Source: Streptomyces sp. MZ04 (GTDB lineage: Bacteria > Actinomycetota > Actinomycetes > Streptomycetales > Streptomycetaceae). From it: 34,787 nt of DNA. The notes beneath the pieces are model-generated. The model ran no database searches and had not been told where the DNA came from. It saw only the letters and a list, made by a program, of their open reading frames with translations. The translations under genes were made by a program, and so were the position numbers. The DNA lies in NCBI RefSeq assembly GCF_004684775.1, contig NZ_SRIC01000055.1, positions 1 to 34,787 of the forward strand, given 5' to 3'. Numbering within the stretch: the first letter of the stretch is position 1; each line of letters starts with the position of its first letter. Shown here piece after piece: positions 21,426 to 28,460 of the stretch.

Positions 21426-21983
21426 ATGACTGCAGACGAGCTGACCACCCGCGACCTGGCCGATGACCCCGCTGTCACCGGTGAGCGCGCAGAATGGCTG
21501 GCGGCGCTGGCCAAGCACCGGCATTTTCTGCGCTTCACCACCCGTGACCTCACCGACGAGCAGGCCGGGCTGCGGACCACCGACAGCAAACTGTGCCTCG
21601 GCGGTCTGATCAAGCACGTCGCCGAAGTCGAGCGGAACTGGGGGAAGTTCATCCTCGGCGGCCCGTCGACTCTGCCGGACTACACGGCCATGACCGAGGC
21701 CGACTGGGCCCGTCGGGCCGACAGTTTCCGGATGCTGCCCGGCGAGACGTTGGCCGGTGTCCTGGCCGACTATGCCGAAGCGGCCCGAGACACCGACGAG
21801 TTGGTGGCCACGTTGCCCGATCTGGATGCCATGTGGCCGCTGCCGAAGGCCCCTTGGACGGAACCCGGTGCGCAGTGGTCGATCCGTCAGGTGCTGATCC
21901 ACATCATCAGCGAGACCGCTCAGCACTCCGGCCACGCCGACATCATCCGTGAATCCCTGGACGGCGCCACGAGCATGAGCTGA
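21426..21983 (+). CDS. DinB-family / mycothiol-dependent maleylpyruvate-isomerase-like protein
   Basis: 185 residues. Four-helix DinB fold: ERAEWLAALAKHRHFLRFTTRDLTDEQAGLRTTDSKLCLGGLIKHVAEVERNWGKFILG, then a middle helix ETLAGVLADYAEAARDTDELVATL, and the C-terminal WSIRQVLIHIISETAQHSGHADIIRESLDGATS. Metal-binding His residues are expected in LIKHVAEVE, VLIHIISETAQHSGHAD. The family is named for DNA-damage-inducible DinB of Bacillus, but most members are thiol-dependent enzymes or unassigned. The window has two DinB genes of different sequence (the other at 8539). ATG 21426 is preferred over an upstream GTG at 21381, which lies in the inverted repeat. Confidence 0.85.
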   Translation: MTADELTTRDLADDPAVTGERAEWLAALAKHRHFLRFTTRDLTDEQAGLRTTDSKLCLGGLIKHVAEVERNWGKFILGGPSTLPDYTAMTEADWARRADSFRMLPGETLAGVLADYAEAARDTDELVATLPDLDAMWPLPKAPWTEPGAQWSIRQVLIHIISETAQHSGHADIIRESLDGATSMS

Positions 21984-22002
21984 CCGGCGGGGAGGTCAGC
22001 GA

Positions 22003-22031
22003 CGGTCCGGCGCGGCGCCCGCGCCGGACCG
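22003..22031 (+). terminator. Terminator after the second DinB gene
   Basis: CGGTCCGGCGC (22003-22013) pairs perfectly with GCGCCGGACCG (22021-22031), an 11-bp stem with a 7-nt loop, followed by TTT. It lies 20 nt after the stop codon. Confidence 0.75.
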
Positions 22032-22064
22032 TTTCATGTACGGCGATGACAAGATGACAAGCCG

Positions 22065-22310
22065 TCAGTGCACCGCGAGGTTCGCGAGGAGTTCGGCCGC
22101 GGGCTTCTCGTCGGGCTGGAAGGTGTTCAGGAACGTCCGGAACTCGTCATCGGTGAGGTCGGCGGCGAAGGCGTGCCGCATCGCGGCCAGCACTGCCGGG
22201 TCGGCGATGCGGAAGTTGGTGCGGATCAGACCGAGACGTACACGATCCGGTCGATCAGCTCGGGCCGGGCGTTGGCGGCGCCCGCAGCCTCCACCGAAAG
22301 GATCTTCCGG
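22065..22310 (-). pseudogene. Alpha/beta hydrolase relic with two internal deletions
   Basis: On the minus strand, NARPELIDRIVYVSV (about 22240-22290) is the strand and helix after the nucleophile elbow of alpha/beta hydrolases. It runs into a stop. A second frame continues with LGLIRTNFRIADPAVLAAMRHAFAADLTDDEFRTFLNTFQPDE, typical of the cap region of the same family. This is then joined directly to a C-terminal-like KPAAELLANLAVH and TGA at 22065. The nucleophile segment, the part between the fragments, and the catalytic Asp/His region are missing. The first junction shares TCTCGGTC. The remainder is too short to be a functional hydrolase. Confidence 0.65.
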
Positions 22311-22358
22311 GCAAGGAGTTCAAGAAGTTCAAGAACTCAGGACGTTCCGATCACGTCG

Positions 22359-22739
22359 TCAGGCGTCGAAGTTGTGGCGGGAGGCTTCGATGTGGCCGAT
22401 GTACTCGTGGGTCCAGTCGCACATCCGGTGGACCATCTCGCGCAGGGCGCGGCCCGGCTCGGTGAGGTTGTACTCGACCCGCGGCGGCACGGTGGAGTAC
22501 ACGGTCCGCTCGACCAGGCCGTTGCGTTCCATCATGCGCAGGTTCTGGGTGAGCATCTTGTGGCTGATGCCCTCGACGCCTTGGCGCACCTCGCCGAAGC
22601 GCAGGGTGTCCTCACCCAGCGCATCGATGATCAGGAGCGCCCACTTGTTGGCCACGTCCGAGAAGATCTCCCGCGCCAACGAGTCCGCGCGCGTCAGGTC
22701 CGCGTCCTCGGGCGAGCCGCTGAACTGCTTGGTCACCAT
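22359..22739 (-). CDS. HxlR-family winged-helix regulator
   Basis: 126 residues. The HxlR core is complete: ANKWALLIIDALGEDTLRFGEVRQGVEGISHKMLTQNLRMMERNGLVERTVYSTVPPRVEYNLTEPGRALREMVHRMCDW. No Cys is in the usual redox position of the N-terminal arm (the residue before the first helix is not Cys), so thiol sensing of the YodB kind is unlikely. It is divergent from the Rid-family gene at 22882 with a 142-nt gap that carries a 10-bp array, a likely site of control. ATG 22739 is taken as start. Confidence 0.88.
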   Translation of the reverse strand: MVTKQFSGSPEDADLTRADSLAREIFSDVANKWALLIIDALGEDTLRFGEVRQGVEGISHKMLTQNLRMMERNGLVERTVYSTVPPRVEYNLTEPGRALREMVHRMCDWTHEYIGHIEASRHNFDA

Positions 22740-22810
22740 GAGGTTCCTCAGTCACCGAAAAGTGCGTTCTTCCAGGTCAGCCGACACTCTCCTACAGTTC
22801 CCGAGTAACC

Positions 22811-22870
22811 ACAAGAGAGCACGTACAGGCACGAACAAGCACGAACAAGCACGTACAAGCACGTACCAAG
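22811..22870. repeat. 10-bp tandem array in the HxlR-Rid divergent gap
   Basis: Contiguous decamers at 22811-22870: ACAAGAGAGC, ACGTACAGGC, ACGAACAAGC, ACGAACAAGC, ACGTACAAGC, ACGTACCAAG. The last runs into the ribosome-binding site (AAGGAGG, 22868-22874) of the Rid gene. A 10-bp period with ACGTAC cores on one helix face may be a stacked regulator site. Confidence 0.8.
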
Positions 22871-22881
22871 GAGGCACGCGT

Positions 22882-23289
22882 ATGGCCATCACCCTGGTGA
22901 ACCCCGCCGGACTGCCGGAGATCGACGCCTACCGGCAGGTGTCGATCGCGACCGGCACAAGGCTGGTCTTCATCGCCGGGCAGGTCGCCTGGGATGCCGA
23001 CGGGGTCACGGTCGGCGAGGGCGACCTCGCCGCTCAGGTGGAGCAGTGCTACCTCAATGTCGGCACCGCCCTGGCAGAGGTCGGCGGGACCTTCGACGAC
23101 CTGGCGAAACTGACCGTGTACGTCGTCGACTGGACCCCCGACAAGATGCCGCTGCTCCTGGAGGGAGTGACCCGGGCAGCCGCGAAACTGGGGAGCACCC
23201 CGGTCCCGCCGGGCACACTCATCGGCGTTGCGGCACTGGACGTACCCGACCATCTGGTCGAGGTGGAGGCCACCGCGGTCATCGACTGA
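22882..23289 (+). CDS. Rid-family (YjgF/YER057c/UK114) protein
   Basis: 135 residues. The Rid trimer fold is clear from YRQVSIATGTRLVFIAGQVAWDADG, then LAAQVEQCYLNVGTALAEVGGTFDDLAKLTVYVVDW, and the end TPVPPGTLIGVAALDVPDHLVEVEATAVID. RidA imine deaminases need an Arg in the PxR(S/T)xxxV segment. Here the segment is PPGTLIGV, with no Arg, so 2-aminoacrylate deaminase activity is not expected. The protein more likely belongs to one of the non-RidA Rid subgroups. ATG 22882 has AAGGAGG 7 nt upstream. It is divergent from the HxlR gene. Confidence 0.85.
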   Translation: MAITLVNPAGLPEIDAYRQVSIATGTRLVFIAGQVAWDADGVTVGEGDLAAQVEQCYLNVGTALAEVGGTFDDLAKLTVYVVDWTPDKMPLLLEGVTRAAAKLGSTPVPPGTLIGVAALDVPDHLVEVEATAVID

Positions 23290-23356
23290 GACCGAGCAGG
23301 GCTCCACACGAGCTGATGCGGGGCGTCGGGAACCGACGTATCGGGGCGGACAGCGA

Positions 23357-23388
23357 GCCCCGGTCGCCGAGTCCGCGGCGACCGGGGC
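23357..23388. terminator. Bidirectional terminator between the Rid and phospholipase genes
   Basis: GCCCCGGTCGCCG (23357-23369) pairs perfectly with CGGCGACCGGGGC (23376-23388), a 13-bp stem with a 6-nt loop, between two convergent genes. Confidence 0.75.
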
Positions 23389-23399
23389 CCCGGAGAGGG

Positions 23400-23425
23400 G
23401 TCAGGCCGCTGGGTCAGGCCGCTGG
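23400..23425. repeat. 13-bp tandem duplication over the phospholipase stop codon
   Basis: GTCAGGCCGCTGG occurs at 23400-23412 and 23413-23425. The right copy holds the stop codon and last residues of the minus-strand phospholipase; the left copy holds a second in-frame-like stop just beyond it. Confidence 0.8.
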
Positions 23426-23878
23426 GGCGAAGCCGAGTTTGTCGACGGCCTGGTAGTAGGTCCAGGCCGTCGCATTGCAGGCGGTCAGCGTGGCTCCGCT
23501 GTAGGCGGAGCAGACTCTCTTGAGGTCGGCGTAGAAGGCGCTGTCCACGCGCGCCTTGTTGGCGTCGAAGGTGCCCGCCTCCTTGTAGTTGCGGTAGCCG
23601 AAGTCATGCCGTGCGCATGACATCTGGAAGGGGAAGCCGAAGGGGTTGTCGGGGGACGACGAGCAGTAGTCGGTGGACCAGTTGAAGGCGTAGGCGCTCC
23701 AGGCGCCCTGGTTCGCCCGGGCCGCGGCCCAGCCGTTGTAGCTGCTGGCGCTGGTCTGGGTCCAGCTGCTGAGGATCTGGCCCTTGTCCGCGGGGACGGC
23801 CCCCGCAGGCGTGGCGACGGCCATGCTCAGCGCGAAGGCGGCGGCGGTCAGGGATGTGGCGAGAAGCTTGCGGCGCAC
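23414..23878 (-). CDS. Secreted prokaryotic phospholipase A2
   Basis: 154 residues. Signal peptide MRRKLLATSLTAAAFALSMAVATPAGA (1-27) with basic start, hydrophobic core and A-x-A end. The mature part matches Streptomyces PLA2: SWTQTSASSYNGW, DNPFGFPFQMSCARHDFGYRNY and ACNATAWTYYQAV. The catalytic pair is His91-Asp92 in ARHDFGYRNY. Four Cys (72, 88 and two near the C-terminus) would form two disulfides. The enzyme hydrolyses the sn-2 ester of phospholipids outside the cell with calcium. GTG 23878 is preceded by GGAGGA. A longer frame upstream lacks a signal peptide and is not used. Confidence 0.93.
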   Translation of the reverse strand: MRRKLLATSLTAAAFALSMAVATPAGAVPADKGQILSSWTQTSASSYNGWAAARANQGAWSAYAFNWSTDYCSSSPDNPFGFPFQMSCARHDFGYRNYKEAGTFDANKARVDSAFYADLKRVCSAYSGATLTACNATAWTYYQAVDKLGFAPAA

Positions 23879-24174
23879 GGATTCCTCCAGTGGGGTACGA
23901 GACTCGGACTGGTACGTACGTGCGCCGGCTCGGGCGCGCACGCCACATTGCTCATACCCGTTTCTGATCCCCCCTCAGACAACTTGCACCCGACTGGAGT
24001 TCAGACACAGGCTCTGGCATCGGCCCTGCCGGCGCCGACAGATTCGCACCGCCGCACCTCTGCCACATGGCAGGCAAACCAACGCGGGGAGGCATCGCCT
24101 CGTCATGTGAGGCTGTACGCGTGATGGGGGCTGGTACGCATGAGGCGACAAGACCGCATCGCGGAAGGACTTCC
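23879..24174. other. Divergent intergenic gap without a recognised gene
   Basis: About 295 nt between the phospholipase and NTF2-like genes. I see no coding relic in any frame. TCTGA-N7-TCAGA (near 23965) is a short inverted repeat that could belong to the phospholipase promoter, but support is weak. Confidence 0.5.
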
Positions 24175-24585
24175 ATGGCACTGAACATCGAGGACCGCAT
24201 CGCCATCTCCGAGTTGATCTCGATGCACGGCCATCTGTGCGACGACGGAGAGCTTGACCGGCTCGGCGAGTTGTTCACCGACGATGTCGTCTATGACGTC
24301 TCGGACTTCGGGATGGACCCGCTGGCGGGAGTGGAGGCCATCCGCGCGGCGGCATTCGCGTTGGGCGAGGCGAATCCCGTGGGTCATCACGTCACGAACA
24401 TCGTGCTCAGAGAGGGAGAGGGCGGCCATGTGCTCGCCCGCTCCAAGGGCATCGGCGTCAACGCCGACGGCACGAGCGGCAGCGTCACCTACGAGGACAC
24501 CCTGGTGCCCACCGATCAGGGCTGGCGCATCAGCCACCGCAAGGTCGTCGCACGGCGGGTGCCGTTGAGCGGGCGCACGAAGTGA
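24175..24585 (+). CDS. NTF2-like / SnoaL-type protein
   Basis: 136 residues. Typical SnoaL-like cone: IEDRIAISELISMHGHLCDDGELDRLGELFTDDVVYDVSDFG, then VEAIRAAAFALGEANPVGHHVTNIVLREGEGGHVLARSKGIGV, and the end YEDTLVPTDQGWRISHRKVVARRVPL. The pocket His/Asp residues are present, but the substrate is not predictable. The ATG at 24175 has GGAAGGA upstream. It is a stand-alone gene ending in a strong terminator. The stop codon lies in the first of two 14-bp direct repeats. Confidence 0.82.
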   Translation: MALNIEDRIAISELISMHGHLCDDGELDRLGELFTDDVVYDVSDFGMDPLAGVEAIRAAAFALGEANPVGHHVTNIVLREGEGGHVLARSKGIGVNADGTSGSVTYEDTLVPTDQGWRISHRKVVARRVPLSGRTK

Positions 24586-24611
24586 ACTCTGGGAACCAAG
24601 TGAACTCTGGG
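24580..24611. repeat. 14-bp direct repeat starting at the NTF2-like stop codon
   Basis: AAGTGAACTCTGGG occurs at 24580-24593 and 24598-24611, period 18. The first copy contains the TGA stop (24583-24585). Confidence 0.85.
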
Positions 24612-24636
24612 TACGCCACCGCTTCGCGCCTCTGAA

Positions 24637-24662
24637 GGGCCGGGCCGAAGACGGCCCGGCCC
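24637..24662. terminator. Bidirectional terminator between the NTF2-like and CMD genes
   Basis: GGGCCGGGCCG (24637-24647) pairs with CGGCCCGGCCC (24652-24662) with an AAGA loop. Outer CTGAAGG/CCTTCAG arms extend the structure. It lies between two convergent genes. Confidence 0.8.
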
Positions 24663-24692
24663 GGCCTTCAGGGGGGATCGAGGTTGCCGGTA

Positions 24693-25166
24693 TCAGCCGA
24701 ACTGGGCGGGCTGGTAGTCGCCCCCGGGCTGCTCGGTGATGACGTTCAGGCGGTTGAAGGCGTTGATGATGGCGATGATCGACACCAAGGCTCCGAGCTG
24801 CTCCTCGTCGTAGTACTTGGCGGCGTTCGCCCATACCTCGTAGGACACACCGCCGGCCGCGTCGGCGAGGCGGGTGCCCTCCTCCGCCATCTCCAGGGCC
24901 GCACGCTCGGCATCGGTGAACACCTTGGCATCCCGCCAGGCGGCGACCAGGTTGAGCCGCACCGAGGTCTCACCGGCAGCCGCGGCGTCCTTGGTATGCA
25001 TGTCGACGCAGAATCCGCAGCCGTTGATCTGGCTTGCGCGCAGCATCACCAGCTCCCCCGTCGCGGCCGGCAACGTCGACTCGGCGGCCGCCTTGCTCGC
25101 CAAGAGGATGCCCTTCACGGCCTTGGCCGCCACCGGGTTGGTGAGGAAGTCGAGTCGTGTCTTCAT
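24693..25166 (-). CDS. Carboxymuconolactone decarboxylase (AhpD-like) protein, ECF41 partner
   Basis: 157 residues. The AhpD core motif is CGFCVDMH: Cys50-x-x-Cys53 and His57, with Glu38 upstream. A second half (VWANAAKYYDEEQLGALVSIIAIINAFNRLNVI) completes the helical fold. CMD-family proteins of this length are the usual partner and target of ECF41 sigma factors, together with other oxidoreductases. The reaction is unknown; peroxidase-like disulfide chemistry is the family guess. ATG 25166 has GGGAG upstream. It is divergent from the ECF41 gene and has its own ECF41-type promoter. Confidence 0.88.
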   Translation of the reverse strand: MKTRLDFLTNPVAAKAVKGILLASKAAAESTLPAATGELVMLRASQINGCGFCVDMHTKDAAAAGETSVRLNLVAAWRDAKVFTDAERAALEMAEEGTRLADAAGGVSYEVWANAAKYYDEEQLGALVSIIAIINAFNRLNVITEQPGGDYQPAQFG

Positions 25167-25249
25167 GGTGATCTCCCTTTCGTGCCCGGCCGTTCCACCA
25201 CATGGACGGACCAGTTGTCCGCGGGATCGTGTTCGCCCCACATCACTAC

Positions 25250-25276
25250 GACGAGGCGGCACCGCGGATTGTGATG
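25250..25276 (-). promoter_or_regulatory. ECF41-type promoter for the CMD gene
   Basis: On the minus strand CATCACA (25270-25276) is followed after exactly 16 bp by CGTC (25250-25253). The ECF41 consensus as remembered is TGTCACA-N16-CGTC. The -35 differs from it at the first two positions. Confidence 0.65.
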
Positions 25277-25288
25277 CGACGCGTACGA

Positions 25289-25315
25289 CGTCACAACCCG
25301 CGGGGCTGTCTCGTC
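25289..25315 (+). promoter_or_regulatory. ECF41-type promoter for the sigma gene itself
   Basis: CGTCACA (25289-25295), 16 bp, CGTC (25312-25315). Only the first base of the -35 differs from TGTCACA. It faces away from the CMD promoter, the two -35 elements being 12 bp apart. Confidence 0.65.
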
Positions 25316-25321
25316 GTATTT

Positions 25322-25363
25322 GTGACCACAAGCAACAGCAAAGTGACCACAAGCAACAGCAAA
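25322..25363. repeat. 21-bp direct repeat in the ECF41 leader
   Basis: Two identical 21-bp copies, 25322-25342 and 25343-25363, starting GTGACCACAAGC, followed by a decayed third copy to about 25383. The array begins about 6 bp after the -10 element, so it fills the untranslated leader and stops at the ribosome-binding site. Confidence 0.85.
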
Positions 25364-25398
25364 TTGACCGCAGGCACAGCCAAGGGAGCGGCGACGCG

Positions 25399-26337
25399 AT
25401 GAGGACCCCCTCCGTGCCGGGAGACGCCCGGTTCGATCCGACTCTGAGCGCGATCATGAGCGAGCGGCGTCAGCTGACCGGCCTCGCCTACCGGCTCCTG
25501 GGCTCGCTGGCCGACGCCGAGGACGTCGCCCAAGAGGCCTACACCCGCTGGTACGCGATGTCCCCTCAGCAGCGCGCGGCCATCGCATCCCCCGGCGCCT
25601 GGCTGACCAAGGTCGCCGGCCGCATCTGCCTCGACCTGCTCGGCTCGGCACGCGCCCGCCGCGAACGCTATGTGGGGCAATGGATCCCCGAGCCCCTGCC
25701 CCACCACACGGACTGGGTCAACGGGCGGCCGGGCAGCACGACCGCCGACCCCGCCGACCGCGTCACCCTGGCCGAGTCGATCACCATGGCCTTCCTCGTC
25801 GTGCTCGAATCCATGACCCCCGCCGAGCGCGTCGCGTTCATCCTCCACGACGTCTTCCAGTACCCCTTCGCCGACGTCGCCGAGATCGTCGGCCGGTCCC
25901 CCGCCGCATGCCGCCAACTGGCCACCTCCGCCCGTCGCCGCATCCGGGCCTACGAGGCACCCTCGACTTCCGCATCCCAGCGGACCGCCATCGTCAAAGA
26001 CTTCAAACAGGCCTGGGAAGCCAGAGATATGGCCACCCTCGTCGGCCTCCTCGACCCCGACGCCACGGCACACACCGACGGCGGCGGCCTGGTCAAGGCC
26101 GCGCTCGAGCCCGTCCAGGGCGGCGAGCGGATCGCCCGCTACCTGATCGCCTTCTCCGGCACGGCATCCGACCGGGCTCTCCTGGTGCGCACGGTCAACG
26201 GCCAGCACGGTCTGCTGGTCCAGGAAGACGGCGTCACCACAGGGGTGATCGCCTTCGGCGTCTCAGGCGACCGGATCAAGCACATCTGGGCGGTGCGGAA
26301 CCCCGAAAAGCTCCGGCCGTGGATGACGGCGGCCTGA
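25399..26337 (+). CDS. ECF41-group sigma factor (SigJ-like) with SnoaL-like C-terminal domain
   Basis: 312 residues. Region 2 is RRQLTGLAYRLLGSLADAEDVAQEAYTRWY. The linker WIPEPL matches the ECF41 WLPEP motif. Region 4 is MTPAERVAFILHDVFQYPFADVAEIVGRSPAACRQLATSARRRIRA. A C-terminal NTF2-like domain (from about 200) carries HTDGGGLVKAAL (DGGG motif) and ends NPEKLRPW (NPDKL motif). In ECF41 the C-terminal domain replaces an anti-sigma factor and tunes activity. ATG 25399 has AAGGGAG 11 nt upstream. The divergent CMD gene and the two promoter copies support direct autoregulation plus control of CMD. Confidence 0.93.
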   Translation: MRTPSVPGDARFDPTLSAIMSERRQLTGLAYRLLGSLADAEDVAQEAYTRWYAMSPQQRAAIASPGAWLTKVAGRICLDLLGSARARRERYVGQWIPEPLPHHTDWVNGRPGSTTADPADRVTLAESITMAFLVVLESMTPAERVAFILHDVFQYPFADVAEIVGRSPAACRQLATSARRRIRAYEAPSTSASQRTAIVKDFKQAWEARDMATLVGLLDPDATAHTDGGGLVKAALEPVQGGERIARYLIAFSGTASDRALLVRTVNGQHGLLVQEDGVTTGVIAFGVSGDRIKHIWAVRNPEKLRPWMTAA

Positions 26338-26417
26338 CGCATGCGGCCGCGCCGTCCACGCCTAGAATCCGCCCCAGTGATCGCCGCGATGCCACCGAGG
26401 AAGTGTGAGAGCTGCCG

Positions 26418-27053
26418 ATGACATTCCGCCTGCACCTGGGGCAGGTTGCCGCGCGCACGCTGGCCGAGATCCCCGAAGAGGTGGCCCCCGACATCTATGC
26501 CGTCACCTTCCGGATCGACAGCGTCGACCAGGATCCTCGCTTCCCGTATCTGGCGATCGGCTACAACACCGAGACCGAGGTGGCCCGCCAGCTCTCCGAG
26601 CCACGTCCCCCTGAGGCGTGGGACGCCCGCTGGAACTACGCCTACTTCCCGCCCTCGGGCCTCGAAGGCGTACGCATCACCGGTCACGATCCCCAACACG
26701 ACCCGGTCGGCGCCGAGTTGCACCGGCATGAAGCGGTGACACAAGGCCTTTGGTACGAGGACGACGACGCCGAGGAGGACGGGCCCCGCGAGCAGGAGCG
26801 GGAGCATGAGCGTGAGGAGCGGGACGAGCGGCTCGCGGAGGAGTTCCACCAGCTCTGCGTCGACGTGGCGCGGGAGCTCCACGCGGAGGGCCACCTCGTC
26901 CGCGCTCTGGGGCGGCCGCTGCCGGTGATCCTCTATGACATGTTCGACCCTGAGGAGATGTTCGCCCTCACCCGCGCCGCCAACCCACCAGAACTGGTGG
27001 CGGAGTTCCTCAGCGAGGATCCCGGGAGCGAGGATCCCGAGGACCGGTCCTGA
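26418..27053 (+). CDS. Conserved hypothetical acidic cytoplasmic protein
   Basis: 211 residues with no signal peptide or membrane segment. I do not recognise the family. The N-terminal part (FRLHLGQVAARTLAEIPEEVAPDIYAVTFRIDSVDQDPRFPYLAIGYNTETEVARQL) looks like a mixed alpha/beta fold with tandem strands. A Glu/Asp/Arg-rich, probably helical linker (YEDDDAEEDGPREQEREHEREERDERLAEEFHQL) leads into a C-terminal helix pair. It lies between the ECF41 gene and the kinase, both on the same strand, with an 80-nt gap on the left and 72 nt on the right; operon membership is uncertain. The extreme acidic/basic alternation suggests a charged single-helix linker. Confidence 0.7.
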   Translation: MTFRLHLGQVAARTLAEIPEEVAPDIYAVTFRIDSVDQDPRFPYLAIGYNTETEVARQLSEPRPPEAWDARWNYAYFPPSGLEGVRITGHDPQHDPVGAELHRHEAVTQGLWYEDDDAEEDGPREQEREHEREERDERLAEEFHQLCVDVARELHAEGHLVRALGRPLPVILYDMFDPEEMFALTRAANPPELVAEFLSEDPGSEDPEDRS

Positions 27054-27125
27054 TCGCCCACGCCACGCGCCCGCCTCTGAAAAGATCTGTTTCCAGGGGA
27101 AGTTGGCCGGCGACGGGGAGTGACG

Positions 27126-28457
27126 ATGGAAGCTCTGCAGGCAGGTGACCCGGATCGGGTGGGCGGCTACCGGCTGGTGGGGCGGTTGGGCTCCGGTGGC
27201 ATGGGGCAGGTCTTTCTCGGCCGTTCCGCGGGCGGCCGCCCGGTGGCCGTGAAGCTGGTCCGGCCGGAGTACGGGACCGATGCGGGGTTCCGCCGCAGCT
27301 TCGCCCGTGAGGTGGAGGCGGCCCGGCGGGTGGGCGGCTTCTACACCGCCCAGGTCATCGACGCCGATCCGCACGCGGAGCGCCCCTGGCTCGTCAGCGC
27401 CTACGTACCGGGGCCTTCGCTGCAGACGGCGGTCGCCGAGCACGGCACGCTGCCGGCCAAGACACTGCGCGTACTGGCGGCGGGACTTGCCGAGGGGCTC
27501 GGCGCCGTACACAACTGCGCTCTGGTGCACCGCGACCTGAAGCCGGGCAACGTCATCCTGGCCGCCGACGGGCCCCGCGTCATCGACTTCGGGATCGCCC
27601 GCGCCCTGGAAGCCACCACGCACACGGCGACCGGCGTCATCTCCGGCACGCCCGCCTACATGTCGCCGGAACAGGCCCGCGGCGACACCGACATCACCCC
27701 CGCCAGCGACGTCTTCTCGCTCGGCTCCGTGCTGACCTTCGCCTCGACAGGCGCCTCCCCCTTCGGCGTCGGGCATCCGGCCGCCGTGCTCTACCGGATC
27801 GTCCAGGAGGAGCCCGATCTGTCGCTGGTCGACAACGAGTTGCGCGGTCTGGTGGCCGCCTGCCTGGCCAAGGATCCGGCCGCCCGGCCGGAGATGGCCG
27901 AGATACTGCGCGCGTTCGCAGGCGCCGACGCGAGCGACGACTGGCTGCCGCAGCGCGTCACCACCTTGATCGCCGACGTCGAGGTCGACGTCGAGGTCGA
28001 GGTCGAGGTCGACGATGAAGATGGAGCCGCCGGCCGTGACGGCACGACCCGCCGCGACACGACTGCCCCGGACTCGCCGACCGTCACCGAGCCCGGCTCC
28101 GTCGAGTGGGGCTGGAACGGTCTGCCGTGGGGTGCGACGGTCGACGATTTCCGGGCGCGGTTCTCCGCCGCCACGCAGGAGAACGGCGAGTGGTGGGTCA
28201 CGGGCCGCGGCCCTGAGACGTTCTGCGATGTCGTGATGAACACGCAGTACGGCTTCAACGAGCGCGGCCGGCTGTATCTGGTGGTCTTCTACCCCGAGGC
28301 GGAGGACCGGGAGCGGCTGCCGGTGGCCGTCCTGACGACGATGGGCGCCCCCGACGGCTCGACGACGAAATGGACGAGGGGCGAGGTGGTGGTCGATGTG
28401 AAGGTGGCGGGCATAGCCGCCAGCATCACGCACCTCGGCTTCGACGACGCCGGCTGA
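27126..28457 (+). CDS. Soluble Ser/Thr protein kinase with an unrecognised C-terminal domain
   Basis: 443 residues. The Hanks-type kinase domain spans about 13-265: glycine loop GRLGSGGMGQVFLG, Lys43 in VAVKLV, HRDLKPGN with Asp137, DFG at 154-156, GTPAYMSPEQARG, and ASDVFSLGSVL. A Val/Glu/Asp satellite (VEVDVEVEVEVDDED, about 280-296) is a linker. The C-terminal 120 residues (WGWNGLPWGATVDDFRARFSAATQENGEWWVTGRGPETFCDVVMNTQYGFNERGRL...) form an alpha/beta domain I do not recognise. No transmembrane or PASTA segment is seen, so the kinase is cytoplasmic. ATG 27126 is preferred because GGGGAG lies 5 nt upstream; GTG 27120 would overlap that site. A small gene follows after 3 nt. Confidence 0.85.
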   Translation: MEALQAGDPDRVGGYRLVGRLGSGGMGQVFLGRSAGGRPVAVKLVRPEYGTDAGFRRSFAREVEAARRVGGFYTAQVIDADPHAERPWLVSAYVPGPSLQTAVAEHGTLPAKTLRVLAAGLAEGLGAVHNCALVHRDLKPGNVILAADGPRVIDFGIARALEATTHTATGVISGTPAYMSPEQARGDTDITPASDVFSLGSVLTFASTGASPFGVGHPAAVLYRIVQEEPDLSLVDNELRGLVAACLAKDPAARPEMAEILRAFAGADASDDWLPQRVTTLIADVEVDVEVEVEVDDEDGAAGRDGTTRRDTTAPDSPTVTEPGSVEWGWNGLPWGATVDDFRARFSAATQENGEWWVTGRGPETFCDVVMNTQYGFNERGRLYLVVFYPEAEDRERLPVAVLTTMGAPDGSTTKWTRGEVVVDVKVAGIAASITHLGFDDAG

Positions 28458-28460
28458 CGC

